Positions 1 through 7,976 of a stretch of DNA of 64,000 nt are shown in pieces. The position numbers and the translations under genes are program-made. Source of the DNA: Clavibacter californiensis. Lineage in GTDB: Bacteria > Actinomycetota > Actinomycetes > Actinomycetales > Microbacteriaceae. The notes under the pieces are model-generated. The model was given only the letters and a program-made list of their open reading frames with translations, made no database searches and was not told where the DNA came from. Each line of letters opens with the position of its first letter. The first letter of the stretch is position 1. The stretch spans positions 2,728,001 through 2,792,000 of the forward strand of contig NZ_CP040792.1 of assembly GCF_021952865.1 (NCBI RefSeq). The letters run 5' to 3'.

Positions 1-164
1 GCGACGCGCTCGGCACCATGGACCGCGTCACCGCCAGGTTCTCCGGCGAGGTGTCGACGGGATCCGCCGCGACGCCGCGCGACTGGTGGCTGCGCAAGCT
101 CGGCGTGGTCCTCGTGGGCGTGGGCGCGCTGCGCTCCCCCGAGCCGGACGCGACCGACCCCTAG
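1..164 (+). CDS. C-terminal end of an unidentified protein (partial at left edge)
   Basis: An open frame enters from the left edge (first full codon at 3) and ends in TAG at 162-164, giving a 53-residue tail. The tail contains a short hydrophobic stretch (DWWLRKLGVVLVGVGAL) and an acidic, proline-rich end. The frame shows the GC-rich third positions typical of genes here, so it is probably real. It converges on the SGNH hydrolase gene, and the two 3' ends overlap by four bases. No family can be assigned from this fragment. Confidence 0.5.
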   Translation, partial: DALGTMDRVTARFSGEVSTGSAATPRDWWLRKLGVVLVGVGALRSPEPDATDP

Positions 165-769
165 GAGCGGGCCGGATCTACGGCCTCGGCCGTCGCGTCG
201 TCCGCCGACCCGTCCTCGCCGTCCCCGGCCGCGAGGACGGGCGCGAGCACCGCGCGGACCGCCTCGGCCCCGTCGTCGGTGAGGTGCAGCCGGTCGTCCG
301 TGAGCGTGGGGGCGAGCTCGCCGTCGCCGAAGCCGAGGGCGGGCCAGAGGTCCACGTGCTCGGCGCGGACCGCCGGCGCGTACTGGCGGATGTGCACGTT
401 GACGACGCGGATCCGCTCGGCGTGCTCGCGCCCGCGCGGCGGCACCGACAGGACGACGATGCGCGCCGCCGGGAGGTCGCGACGGAGGTGCGCGAGGATC
501 GTCTCCAGCGCGCGGACGGTCGCCTCCGGCCCGCGGCGCGCGGCGCCCAGGTCGTGCGTGCCGCAGGACACCACGACGATCGAGGGGTCGGCGGCCACCG
601 CGTCCGGCAGGAGCGCGAGCACGTCGTCGGTGGTCTGGCCGGCGCGCCCCAGGTCGACGACCCGCGTCTCCGCGTCCTCGCCGTCGGGACCGGGGACGAT
701 GCCGCCCCAGCCGCCGTCCCCCGTCAGGCTGTCGCCCAGGAGGACTGTCGTGCGCGTGCGCCGTGCCAT
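161..769 (-). CDS. SGNH/GDSL-family hydrolase
   Basis: A 202-residue cytoplasmic-looking protein without a signal peptide. The family hydrolyses ester or acyl bonds. Block I is present as LLGDSL with nucleophile Ser14; block V is DDRLHL, giving the Asp159/His162 pair. Block III, usually GxND, reads GTHD (residues 70-73), so the oxyanion-hole Asn is replaced by His. I chose the ATG at 769 over upstream in-frame ATGs (793, 796) because GAGAGG precedes it by about seven bases. The acidic Ala/Asp-rich tail is probably disordered. The substrate cannot be inferred from the neighbours. The fold assignment is solid; activity is less certain because of the block III change. Confidence 0.8.
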   Translation of the reverse strand: MARRTRTTVLLGDSLTGDGGWGGIVPGPDGEDAETRVVDLGRAGQTTDDVLALLPDAVAADPSIVVVSCGTHDLGAARRGPEATVRALETILAHLRRDLPAARIVVLSVPPRGREHAERIRVVNVHIRQYAPAVRAEHVDLWPALGFGDGELAPTLTDDRLHLTDDGAEAVRAVLAPVLAAGDGEDGSADDATAEAVDPARS

Positions 770-835
770 GGATCCGCCTCTCGTCGTGCCCATCATGGCC
801 CTGCGCCCGGGGAAGTCACCGGATCGGCGCCGGCC

Positions 836-1285
836 TCAGCCGTGCTGCCGGCGCGCCACCCGGCGCCACCAGAGACGTCGGCGCGGCGACAGCACGAGGA
901 CCGCGACGGCGATGAGGAGGGGGAGCGACAGGATCGCGGCGACGAGCGCGCCCGCCTGCCCGGGGTTCAGGGGGATGCCGAGCACGTCGATGGTGACGCG
1001 CGACGCGGCGCCGTCGGTGAGGTCGGTGATGTTGCGGTCGCCGGCCGCGTCCACGGGGACGGGCTTCCACGACTCGGAGGCCGCCGGGTCGGGCGTGCTC
1101 CCCGCCGGCGGCGTGCGCGCCGCGGCCGGTCCGTCACCCGAGATGATCGAGAGGTCGGCCCGCGCCTGCACGGGCGCGGACACGCTCATCGTCACCGCGG
1201 TCGCGAGGCCGGCCGACGCGAGGGCGATGCCCACCAGGGTCAGGAGGATCAGGCCGATGCGCGGGGCGCCGATCCGCCGGCTCAC
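836..1285 (-). CDS. Small membrane protein coupled to the SDR gene
   Basis: A 149-residue protein with an N-terminal hydrophobic segment (about residues 10-34), an extracytoplasmic region of some 75 residues rich in Pro/Ala/Asp, a second hydrophobic helix (about 111-132) and a very basic tail (RRRLWWRRVARR). Topology is therefore two helices with both ends inside. The GTG start at 1285 overlaps the TGA of the upstream SDR gene (GTGA), so translation is probably coupled and the two may work together. I do not recognise the family; no catalytic motif is visible. Longer in-frame starts were rejected because they lie inside the SDR gene. Confidence 0.75.
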   Translation of the reverse strand: MSRRIGAPRIGLILLTLVGIALASAGLATAVTMSVSAPVQARADLSIISGDGPAAARTPPAGSTPDPAASESWKPVPVDAAGDRNITDLTDGAASRVTIDVLGIPLNPGQAGALVAAILSLPLLIAVAVLVLSPRRRLWWRRVARRQHG

Positions 1286-2808
1286 CGCGCGGCCCCCTCG
1301 AGGGGACGCCCGGCCTCGCGGGACCGCGTCGCGGCGAGCGCCTTCGCGGTGATGCGGGTGGCCATCGACGTGAAGATGACGCCGTGGAACGGCAGGATCG
1401 AGAACCAGTAGAGCCGGCCGGCGAGGCCGGAGGGGAAGAAGATCGCGCGCTGCCGGTAGTCGCTGCCGCCGCCCTCGCGGGGCGTGGAGCTCAGCTCGAG
1501 CCAGGCCTCGCCGGGCAGCTTCATCTCGGCGCGCAGCCGCAGCGAGGATCCGCGCTCGATGTGCTCGACGCGCCAGAAGTCGAGCGCGTCGCCGGTCTGC
1601 AGCGTGGTCGCGCTGCGGCGTCCGCGGCGGAGGCCCACGCCGCCGACGAGCTTGTCCATCCAGCCGCGAGCGGCCCAGGCGACGGGCAGCGAGTACCAGC
1701 CGTTCTCTCCGCCGATCGACTCGATCACGGCCCACAGGTCCTCGGGCGCCGCGTCGGTCGAGCGCTCCTTGAGGTCGAGGTACACCGTGTGCCCCGACCA
1801 GTCGGGGTCGCTCGGCAGCAGGTCGCTGGGCGCGCCGACGACGGCGGAGTCCTTCCAGCTGGTCTCGACCACGCCGTCGCGCATCCGTCCGAGGGCGAGG
1901 CGCACGGAGCGCCGGTAGCCGGTGAGGCCGCCCTCGGGGTCGGGGATGTAGCTCGAGATGTCGTGCTCGCCCATGACGCAGTCGTACTGCAGCGACTCGA
2001 TGATCGGCACGGCCAGCGTCCGCGGGATGGGCGTGACGACGTTGACCCAGTGCGCGGCGAGGCGCGGGGCGAAGATCGGGATGGACGCGATGGGCCGCTG
2101 CGGCAGCCCGGCCTCGACCGCGTAGCCGTTCATCATCTGGCCGTAGCGGAGCACGTCGGGCCCGCCGATGTCGAAGGTGCGGTTGAGGTCGGCGGGCAGG
2201 TCGGCCGCGGCGACGAGGTAGTAGAGGACGTCGCGGATCGCGATGGGCTGGATGAAGTTGCGGACCCAGCCGGGCGCGGGCATGAAGGGCAGCACCTCGG
2301 TGAGGTGGCGGATCATCTCGAACGACGTGGAGCCGGATCCGATGACCACGCCCGCCTGCAGCGCGATGGTCGGGACGCCGCTCGCGAGGAGGACGTCGCC
2401 GACGGCCTTGCGGCTCGCGAGGTGCTTCGAGAGCTGCGGGGTGTCGGGGTGCAGCCCGCCGAGGTACACGATGCGGCCCACGCCCGCGGCCTTCGCGGCC
2501 GTCGCGACGTGCTCGGCGGAGGCGCGCTCCGACGACGCGAAGTCGCCCTTGGACCCCATGCCGTGCACGAGGTAGTAGAGGACGTCGACGCCGTCGACCG
2601 CGGGCCCGAGCGTCGCGGAGTCGGCGAGGTCGCCGCGCACCACCTCGACGTCGTCGCGCCAGGGCACGTCGGTGAGGCGACGGGGATCCCGCACGAGCAC
2701 GCGCACGCGGAAGCCGGCCTCGAGGAGACGGGGCACGAGCCGACCGCCGATGTAGCCCGTCGCTCCGGTCACGAGGGCGAGACGGGAGGCGGCGCTCGGC
2801 GATGTCAT
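1282..2808 (-). CDS. SDR-family NAD(P)-binding protein with C-terminal DUF2867 domain
   Basis: 508 residues. The N-terminal half is an atypical short-chain dehydrogenase/NAD(P)H-binding Rossmann domain: VTGATGYIGGRL near residue 14 is the dinucleotide-binding glycine motif, and sugar-epimerase-like features follow to about residue 300. The C-terminal part (about 330-495) matches the DUF2867 type, with aromatic-rich stretches such as LYWFSILPFHG near the end. Substrate unknown; the family is often called NAD-dependent epimerase/dehydratase-like. A TAGCGT hexamer ends six bases before the ATG, suggesting a leaderless message, although the spacer GAGGGA could also serve as a ribosome site. The stop overlaps the start of the small membrane-protein gene. 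Confidence 0.85.
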   Translation of the reverse strand: MTSPSAASRLALVTGATGYIGGRLVPRLLEAGFRVRVLVRDPRRLTDVPWRDDVEVVRGDLADSATLGPAVDGVDVLYYLVHGMGSKGDFASSERASAEHVATAAKAAGVGRIVYLGGLHPDTPQLSKHLASRKAVGDVLLASGVPTIALQAGVVIGSGSTSFEMIRHLTEVLPFMPAPGWVRNFIQPIAIRDVLYYLVAAADLPADLNRTFDIGGPDVLRYGQMMNGYAVEAGLPQRPIASIPIFAPRLAAHWVNVVTPIPRTLAVPIIESLQYDCVMGEHDISSYIPDPEGGLTGYRRSVRLALGRMRDGVVETSWKDSAVVGAPSDLLPSDPDWSGHTVYLDLKERSTDAAPEDLWAVIESIGGENGWYSLPVAWAARGWMDKLVGGVGLRRGRRSATTLQTGDALDFWRVEHIERGSSLRLRAEMKLPGEAWLELSSTPREGGGSDYRQRAIFFPSGLAGRLYWFSILPFHGVIFTSMATRITAKALAATRSREAGRPLEGAAR

Positions 2809-2820
2809 TCCCTCACGCTA
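2809..2820 (-). promoter_or_regulatory. Putative leaderless promoter of the SDR gene
   Basis: On the minus strand TAGCGT (2820-2815) is followed by six bases (GAGGGA) and the ATG at 2808. This is the recurrent -10/start geometry of the window. The spacer could alternatively be read as a Shine-Dalgarno sequence. Confidence 0.5.
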
Positions 2821-2838
2821 GGCAATCAGCCTGGCAAG

Positions 2839-2876
2839 CGGCTCCCAGGAGCCGGGACGGGCGGTGGACGCCGCCC
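2839..2876 (-). terminator. Two GC-rich hairpins after the SRPBCC gene
   Basis: CGGCTCC (2839-2845) pairs with GGAGCCG (2848-2854), and GGGCGG (2859-2864) pairs with CCGCCC (2871-2876). They lie just past the stop of the minus-strand SRPBCC gene and before the SDR promoter. No T-run follows, as is common for actinobacterial terminators. Confidence 0.45.
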
Positions 2877-2881
2877 GCGGA

Positions 2882-3643
2882 TCAGCCCTCGGCGGACTCG
2901 AGCTCGGCCAGGTACCGGCGCCAGGTGGGGCCGTGCTCGGCCTCGCATGTCGCCCAGTCCACCGGGCTGCCGTGCACGAGGTCCTCGAGCAGGTCGAGGT
3001 GCAGGCGCCAGCTGGCCTTCAGCACGTTCGCGATGCCGGCGGGGAGGAAGCCCGAGACCGTGACGCTGATCTCCGTCTGCCGGTCGCGCGGGCCGCCGGG
3101 CAGCTCGTGGAGGCGGATCAGGAAGCGGGCCGAGACCTCGCCTTCGTGCACGAACGTGTAGTCGATCGCCCGCCCCTCCTCGAAGCGCGTGACCGTGCCG
3201 CCGGACGCGGAGGCGAGGCTGCGGTCGGGCACCGTCATCCACTCGAACCAGAAGTCGCCGCCGTCCTCCTGCTCGATGGACGCCTCGGCGAGCCAGCCGG
3301 AGACCATGTCGGCGTCGGACACCGCGTCCCACACGATGAGCGGCGGCAGGGGGATGAGCCGGCGGAAGACGAACTCGTACGGCAGGAAGACGGTGGACTC
3401 GCGGGCCTCGGAGAGGAAGGCGCCGGGCAGGGCGGGGAAGCGCGCGCGGTCGTCGCCGCGGTCGTCCTCGAGGCCGGCGGAGGAGGGCATGCCCTCGTCG
3501 AGCTCGCGGGAGGCGAGGCGCGCCTCGGCGGCGTCGGTGTGCTCGAGGGCGGGGGCGCCGCCGCGCCGGGAGGGCATCGGGTTCTCGGCGCGCGGGTCGG
3601 ACGCCTCGCGCGGGGTCTGTCCGGGGGTGTGATCGGGATCCAC
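2882..3643 (-). CDS. SRPBCC (AHSA1/START-like) domain protein
   Basis: 253 residues. The first 75 or so are polar and probably disordered (Pro/Ala/Asp-rich). The rest forms a START-like lipid/ligand-binding fold: a strand and loop around FVFRRLIPLPPLIVWDAVSD, the WFEWMTV region, and a C-terminal helix beginning near LKASWRLHLDLLEDLV. The family binds hydrophobic ligands or assists other proteins; no specific role can be given. The GTG start at 3643 is preceded at exactly six bases by TAGGCT, indicating a leaderless transcript. It is divergent from the ROK kinase gene; two hairpins follow its stop. Confidence 0.8.
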   Translation of the reverse strand: MDPDHTPGQTPREASDPRAENPMPSRRGGAPALEHTDAAEARLASRELDEGMPSSAGLEDDRGDDRARFPALPGAFLSEARESTVFLPYEFVFRRLIPLPPLIVWDAVSDADMVSGWLAEASIEQEDGGDFWFEWMTVPDRSLASASGGTVTRFEEGRAIDYTFVHEGEVSARFLIRLHELPGGPRDRQTEISVTVSGFLPAGIANVLKASWRLHLDLLEDLVHGSPVDWATCEAEHGPTWRRYLAELESAEG

Positions 3644-3655
3644 GTGCCGAGCCTA
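3644..3655 (-). promoter_or_regulatory. Putative leaderless promoter of the SRPBCC gene
   Basis: On the minus strand TAGGCT (3655-3650) is separated by six bases (CGGCAC) from the GTG start at 3643. There is no purine-rich ribosome site in the spacer, which favours a leaderless reading. Confidence 0.6.
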
Positions 3656-3766
3656 GGTGCGGACCGCCGGTCCGGTCAGTGAATTCCTCACAGGTGTCAG
3701 GGCATGGTGCGCACGGGGATGCGGAGGGCGGGCCGCGCGCCCCGCGGGTGGGCCGCCCACCGCCCG

Positions 3767-3772
3767 TATCCT
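3767..3772 (+). promoter_or_regulatory. -10-like hexamer upstream of the ROK kinase gene
   Basis: TATCCT lies 44 bases before the ATG at 3817 in the 173-base divergent region. The leader contains ACAGGACGAAG next to the start, so this gene, unlike its divergent partner, appears to have an ordinary leader. Confidence 0.35.
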
Positions 3773-3816
3773 GGACGCCGGTCGACGGGCGGATCCGGGG
3801 CCGGGACAGGACGAAG

Positions 3817-4755
3817 ATGCCTCGCACGCTCGCGCTCGCCGTCGACTTCGGCGGCACCAAGGTCGAGTCCGCGCTCGTGGACGACGCGGGCCGCGTGCTC
3901 GAGGGCAGCCGGTTCCGCGGCCCCACCGGTCCCGAGCGCTCCGCCGACGAGCTGCTCGACGCCGTCCTCGGGGTCGCCCGGCAGGCGCTGGCCGCCCTGC
4001 CCGACGACGCCGAGCTCGTCGGCACGGGCCTCGCGGCGGCGGGCCCCGTCGACGTGCCGCACGGCCTCGTGTCTCCGCTCAACGTGCCCGCCTGGCGGGA
4101 CTACCCGCTGCGCGACCGCGTCGCCGAGCTCACGCCCGACGTGCCCACCACGCTGCAGATGGACGGCCTCGCGATCACGCTCGCCGAGCACTGGGTCGGC
4201 GCCGGCCGCGGCCACGACCACGTGATGGGGATGATCGTCTCCACCGGGATCGGCGGCGGGCTCGTGCTCGGCGGCCGCACCGCGGCGGGATCCACGGGCA
4301 ACGCCGGTCACATCGGGCACGTCGAGGTCGCCGGGTTCGACGACCCGTGCACCTGCGGCGGACAGGGATGCGTGGAGGCCATCGCGTCGGGGCCGAAGAG
4401 CGTCGCCTGGGCGCGCGCGCAGGGCTGGACGGGATCCACCGGCGAGGACCTGGCCGCCTCCTACCGGGACGGCGACGCGACGGCCGTCGCGGCTGTCCGG
4501 CGCGCGGGCCTCGCGATCGGCCGGGCCATCGCGTCCGCCAGCTCCCTCGTGGACCTCGACGTCGTCGCGATCGGCGGCGGGTTCAGCCGCGTCACGCCCG
4601 ACCTCTTCGACATGATCCGCGAGCCGATCGCGCTCCGCGAGCAGTTCGGCTTCGTCACCAAGACGCGCGTCGTGCCCTCCGGCCTCTCCTCCGACGGCCC
4701 GATCATCGGCGCGGGCGCGCTCGTGCACCGCCGGGAGATGGTCCCGAGCTTCTGA
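3817..4755 (+). CDS. ROK-family sugar kinase / glucokinase-like
   Basis: 312 residues, normal for a ROK kinase. DFGGTK (10-15) is the ATP phosphate-binding loop. STGIGGGLVLGG and GNAGHIGHVEV (about 161-170) contain the sugar-binding and catalytic region. CTCGGQGCVE starting at Cys178 is the zinc motif CxCGxxGCxE of the family. There is no N-terminal helix-turn-helix, so it is a kinase rather than a ROK repressor. The product is likely a cytoplasmic ATP:hexose kinase, possibly glucokinase; no transporter or catabolic partner is adjacent. I took the ATG at 3817, preceded by AGGACGAAG; earlier in-frame starts lack the kinase N-terminus. A hairpin follows 45 bases after the stop. Confidence 0.85.
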   Translation: MPRTLALAVDFGGTKVESALVDDAGRVLEGSRFRGPTGPERSADELLDAVLGVARQALAALPDDAELVGTGLAAAGPVDVPHGLVSPLNVPAWRDYPLRDRVAELTPDVPTTLQMDGLAITLAEHWVGAGRGHDHVMGMIVSTGIGGGLVLGGRTAAGSTGNAGHIGHVEVAGFDDPCTCGGQGCVEAIASGPKSVAWARAQGWTGSTGEDLAASYRDGDATAVAAVRRAGLAIGRAIASASSLVDLDVVAIGGGFSRVTPDLFDMIREPIALREQFGFVTKTRVVPSGLSSDGPIIGAGALVHRREMVPSF

Positions 4756-4906
4756 CGGCGGTCGCCCTCGCCTGGGACAGCTCGGCGTGGAGCGGGCTCG
4801 TGGAGGACCAGAGGTCCTCCCACGGGTCCGCGTCGCCCAGCACGTCGATGGCGGGGCCGGCCGGGTCGATCGCCGCTCCGGTCCGGAGCGAGCCCCTGCG
4901 GCTCAC
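4703..4906 (-). CDS. Possible small protein of 67 residues, unidentified
   Basis: A GTG at 4906 opens a 67-codon frame ending inside the 3' end of the ROK gene (53-base convergent overlap). Nearly every codon outside the overlap ends in G or C, and this bias disappears upstream of the GTG, which is what coding sequence looks like here. Visible residues include IDPAGPAIDVLG and DPWEDLWSS; no motif is recognised. Against it, there is no good ribosome site, no -10 at the usual distance, and a hairpin at 4800-4823 lies inside it. It could be a gene, a remnant of one, or chance. Confidence 0.3.
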   Translation of the reverse strand: MSRRGSLRTGAAIDPAGPAIDVLGDADPWEDLWSSTSPLHAELSQARATAVRSSGPSPGGARARPRR

Positions 4907-5058
4907 CGTCGTGCGTGCGTCGTTCGTCCTCCGTGTCCTCCGTGTCGCCGTGCCCGTGGATTCCCCACGGTGCCGAATCGATGCGACGGGCGATGGACCC
5001 CGTACGGGCGGCGGGCTGTCGGGAGGTGGACGGAGCACGCGACGCGATCCGCCGGGCG
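4756..5058. other. 303-base gap between ROK and MFS genes
   Basis: No confidently called gene lies here. The left part holds the hairpin at 4800-4823 and the low-confidence 67-residue frame on the minus strand. The right part (about 4910-5058) shows no promoter, repeat or coding bias that I can support; it would be downstream DNA for both flanking genes, which converge. Confidence 0.5.
4800..4823 (+). terminator. Hairpin downstream of the ROK kinase gene
   Basis: GGAGGACC (4802-4809) pairs with GGTCCTCC (4813-4820) around a three-base loop, extended by GT/AC with one bulged C. It sits 45 bases past the ROK stop, without a T-run. It could instead be coding DNA of the small minus-strand frame. 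Confidence 0.45.
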
Positions 5059-6321
5059 TCAGCCCTCGCGTGCGGCCTCGCGGGGCGCGCGGTCCCAAGT
5101 GTCCTCGAGCATCCGCGGCCGGGCGAGGTAGAAGCCCGACGCGGATGCGACCGCGACCATCACGAACAGCATGAGCAGCGGCACGGTCCAGCCGCCGGAC
5201 AGCTCGTGCAGCACGCCGAACAGCAGGGGTCCGATCGCGCCGATCGAGTAGCCGATGCCCTGGACGAAGCCGCTGAGCGCCACCACTCCCCCGTGCGTGC
5301 GGGTGCGCAGGTTGATGAGCACGAAGACCAGCGGGAACAGCAGCGGGCCGGATCCGGCGGCGGCGACCCAGAGGAGCGGCGCGGCGGCCGGCGCGACCAG
5401 CAGGCCGACGTAGCCGACGACGAAGAAGAGCACGCCGACCTGGATCAGGATGCCGACGTTCTTCATGCGCGCCGCGAGGATCGGCATGACGATGGCCGCC
5501 GGCAGCCCCATGAAGCCGAAGACGGCGAGGAGCGCGCCCGACGCGACGGGCGACTGCCCCGCGGTGTCCTGGAGGAGGGCGGGCAGCCACGCGAACATGG
5601 CGTACGCGTTGAACGACGAGGCGGACTGGATCCCCACGAGCGCCCACGCGACCGGCGAGCGGAACACGCGGCCCGTGACGGCGGCGGGCGCCTCCTCCAC
5701 CTGGTCCGCCCCGGCCGCGGCGGCGCGCTCGCGCCGGGTGTCGCGGCGGTGGTTCACCAGCAGCGCGATCCACGGCACGAGCGCCACGACCGCGATCGCC
5801 GCCCAGGCTCCGATCGCCACGCGCCAGCCCGCGCTGTCGGCCAGGGGCGCGGCGACCAGCGACGGGACACCCGTGCTGATCGACAGCATCACGGTGGTGA
5901 GCGAGGTGAGCGGCCCGATCCGGCCGGGGAAGTACTTCTTCACGAGCGGCGGCAGGAGCACGTTGCCGAGGCCCATGCCCGCGAGAGACAGGATCGTGCC
6001 GACGCCGAAGACGACCACGGTGTCGGATCCGGCGCGCAGCAGGTGCCCGACGACCATCGCGACGAGGCCCACCACCACGGTGAGCTCGAGGCCGAGTCGA
6101 CGCGAGATCGCGGGCGCCAGCAGGCCGAACAGCGCGAAGCAGACGGGCGGCAGGGCGCCGAGCGCGCCGATCGAGACGCTGTCGAGCGGCACGTCGCGGC
6201 CGATCTGGTCGACGATCGGCGAGAAGACGGCGACGGCCGTGCGGAGGTTGAGGGCGACCAGCACGATGCCGACCAGGGCGAGGAGCGCGCCCGCGCGGGG
6301 AGCTGCGGGAGTCGTCGTCAC
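5059..6321 (-). CDS. MFS transporter, CynX/NimT-like
   Basis: 420 residues with about 12 hydrophobic helices, no signal peptide and a central cytoplasmic loop (HRRDTRRERAAAAGADQ) between helices 6 and 7. Typical major-facilitator features include the first-helix NLRTAVAVFSPI segment and SRRLGLE in loop 2-3, which resemble the CynX/NimT (cyanate or 2-nitroimidazole) branch. Substrate cannot be fixed from sequence. Two adjacent GTG codons are possible starts (6324 and 6321); I chose 6321 because TAGAAT then falls exactly six bases upstream, matching other genes in the window. Divergent from the mycothiol-dependent enzyme gene, with only about 35 bases between them. Confidence 0.85.
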   Translation of the reverse strand: MTTTPAAPRAGALLALVGIVLVALNLRTAVAVFSPIVDQIGRDVPLDSVSIGALGALPPVCFALFGLLAPAISRRLGLELTVVVGLVAMVVGHLLRAGSDTVVVFGVGTILSLAGMGLGNVLLPPLVKKYFPGRIGPLTSLTTVMLSISTGVPSLVAAPLADSAGWRVAIGAWAAIAVVALVPWIALLVNHRRDTRRERAAAAGADQVEEAPAAVTGRVFRSPVAWALVGIQSASSFNAYAMFAWLPALLQDTAGQSPVASGALLAVFGFMGLPAAIVMPILAARMKNVGILIQVGVLFFVVGYVGLLVAPAAAPLLWVAAAGSGPLLFPLVFVLINLRTRTHGGVVALSGFVQGIGYSIGAIGPLLFGVLHELSGGWTVPLLMLFVMVAVASASGFYLARPRMLEDTWDRAPREAAREG

Positions 6322-6351
6322 CACCAGATTCTACGGCGGTCGGAATAGGCT
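6322..6351. promoter_or_regulatory. Compact back-to-back promoters (MFS gene / mycothiol-dependent enzyme)
   Basis: On the minus strand TAGAAT (6333-6328) ends six bases before the GTG at 6321. On the plus strand TAGGCT (6346-6351) ends seven bases before the ATG at 6359. Both genes may be leaderless, with their -10 elements only about a dozen bases apart, so polymerase binding at the two should interfere. Confidence 0.5.
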
Positions 6352-6358
6352 CTCGGCC

Positions 6359-7045
6359 ATGAGCGAGATCTCCCGGCACCTGCCCCTCAGCCAGCGCCCG
6401 TCCGAGCCCGAGGCGAAGGTGACCGGGATCTGGAGCGCGGAGATCGCGGACGTGCTGGACCGCACTGCCGACCTCCTCGCGTCCCTCGACGCGGACGGCT
6501 GGGAGGCGGCGAGCATGTGCGAGGGCTGGACCGTGCGCGACGTCGCCGGGCACATCGTCTGGCGGGTCGGCGCGAGCAACGCCGCCATGGTGCGCACGGC
6601 CGTGGGGTCGATGCGCCGCCGCCCGCACCTCAACCCCATGCACGTGATGGACGACCTCAGCGCCGACGAGGCCGCCCGCTCCCCCGAGGAGCTCGTCGCC
6701 CGGATCCGCGCCATCGCCGCCGAGAAGCGCGCCGGGAAGGGTCGCAAGCGCCTGCCGGAGCTGCTCGAGGTGGTCGTGCACGCCTTCGACATCGCGCACG
6801 CGCTGAAGGCGGATCTCGAGCTCGACCACCGCGCGACCGGCGCCGTCGCCGTCGCGCGCGCCGCGATCGCGCCCGCGCAGATCCGCGGGGTGCTGCGGGC
6901 GCGCACGCTGCGCGCCTCGGACGCCGGCTGGAGCGTGGGCCACGGCCCCGTGATCGAGGCGACCGCGTCGACGCTCGTCATGTACCTCTTCGGCCGCACG
7001 CCCCGCCCCGAGGGCGACGCGGCGCGGACAGCGGGCGAGGCCTAG
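6359..7045 (+). CDS. Mycothiol-dependent maleylpyruvate isomerase-family (DinB-like) protein
   Basis: 228 residues. The MCEGWTVRDVAGHIVWR segment is the N-terminal helix signature of the mycothiol-dependent maleylpyruvate isomerase/DinB_2 group, in which a conserved His helps bind a divalent metal; a second His-containing helix (VVVHAFDIAHAL) follows at about residue 140. Members use mycothiol as cofactor for isomerisation or detoxification, but most, like this one, have no known substrate. A mycothiol-pathway MshB-like gene near 54 kb is consistent with mycothiol use in this organism. The ATG at 6359 follows TAGGCT by seven bases, so the message may be leaderless. Confidence 0.8.
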   Translation: MSEISRHLPLSQRPSEPEAKVTGIWSAEIADVLDRTADLLASLDADGWEAASMCEGWTVRDVAGHIVWRVGASNAAMVRTAVGSMRRRPHLNPMHVMDDLSADEAARSPEELVARIRAIAAEKRAGKGRKRLPELLEVVVHAFDIAHALKADLELDHRATGAVAVARAAIAPAQIRGVLRARTLRASDAGWSVGHGPVIEATASTLVMYLFGRTPRPEGDAARTAGEA

Positions 7046-7974
7046 ATCCCGAGCACCCCGCGCGTGCGCATCACGTCGTCCGCCATCTGGGCGATGAGCG
7101 GCTCGCGCCCCTCGTAGGCGACCATTCCGCGGATGCGGGCGACGAACACCACCTCGACCTCGTGGTCGTAGAGGTCGAGCGTCTCGTCGAGCACGAACGC
7201 CTCGACGACGCGCGGCCGGACGCCCGCGAACGTCGGGTTGGTGCCGACCGAGATGGCGGACGGGTACGTGCGGTCGCCGTCGCGCAGCCAGCCCGCGTAG
7301 ACGCCGTCCGCGGGGATGAGGCCCTCGGCCTCCGGCGACAGGTTCGCGGTGGGGAAGCCGAGCTCGCGGCCGCGCTTCTCGCCGTGCACGACGACGCCCC
7401 GGACGGCGGGCGCCCGACCGAGCAGCTCGGCGGCGGCCTCGACGTCGCCGCGGTCCATGAGGTCGCGGATCCAGGTGGACGACACCTTGCGGCTGCCGTC
7501 GGGCATCACGTCGCCGACGACGACCGTGCGGAAGCCGTGGTTCTCGCCGAGGCGCGTGAGGGTCGCCGCGTCGCCCGCCCCCTGCGCGCCGAAGCGGAAG
7601 TCCTCGCCCACGAGCACGACGCGGGCACGGAGGGCGTCGACCAGCACCGTGCGCACGAACTCCTCCGGGCTGAGGCGCTGGAGGCGCTCGTCGAACGGGA
7701 GCATGAGGGTCGCGTCGACGCCGAGCTCCGCGAGCAGCTCGATCTTCTGCCGGTTGCTCACGAGGCTCTGCGGGCGCGCGGCGGGCGCGAGGAGCGCGGC
7801 GGGGTGGCGGTCGAAGGTGACGACGGCGGAGGCCAGGCCCTCGTCGGCCGCGATCCCGAGGAGGCGCCGGATCACCGCTCGGTGCCCCGCGTGCACGCCG
7901 TCGAACTTGCCGATGGTGACGGCGCTCGGCCCGAAGCCGCCCGGCACGTCAGCCGGGTCGTGGACGACGAGCAC
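7042..7974 (-). CDS. ribF: Bifunctional riboflavin kinase / FAD synthetase
   Basis: 310 residues, the usual length. The N-terminal FAD synthetase (FMN adenylyltransferase) domain starts with TIGKFDGVHAGH (20-31), the nucleotidyltransferase HxGH-type motif; the C-terminal riboflavin kinase domain carries GRELGFPTANL and later DLYDHEVEVVF. It converts riboflavin to FMN and then to FAD in the cytoplasm. I took GTG at 7974, two bases after the stop of the upstream membrane-protein gene, so the pair is probably cotranscribed. Its last four bases overlap the end of the convergent mycothiol-dependent gene. The usual truB-ribF neighbourhood is kept, with two small membrane-protein genes between. Confidence 0.93.
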   Translation of the reverse strand: MLVVHDPADVPGGFGPSAVTIGKFDGVHAGHRAVIRRLLGIAADEGLASAVVTFDRHPAALLAPAARPQSLVSNRQKIELLAELGVDATLMLPFDERLQRLSPEEFVRTVLVDALRARVVLVGEDFRFGAQGAGDAATLTRLGENHGFRTVVVGDVMPDGSRKVSSTWIRDLMDRGDVEAAAELLGRAPAVRGVVVHGEKRGRELGFPTANLSPEAEGLIPADGVYAGWLRDGDRTYPSAISVGTNPTFAGVRPRVVEAFVLDETLDLYDHEVEVVFVARIRGMVAYEGREPLIAQMADDVMRTRGVLGI

Positions 7975-7976
7975 GG

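Noticed and set aside
6359-7045. Fusion of a long N-terminal region from 5450 with the mycothiol-dependent enzyme
   Set aside because: The upstream part is antisense to the MFS transporter; the enzyme family starts near the ATG at 6359, which has its own promoter-like hexamer.
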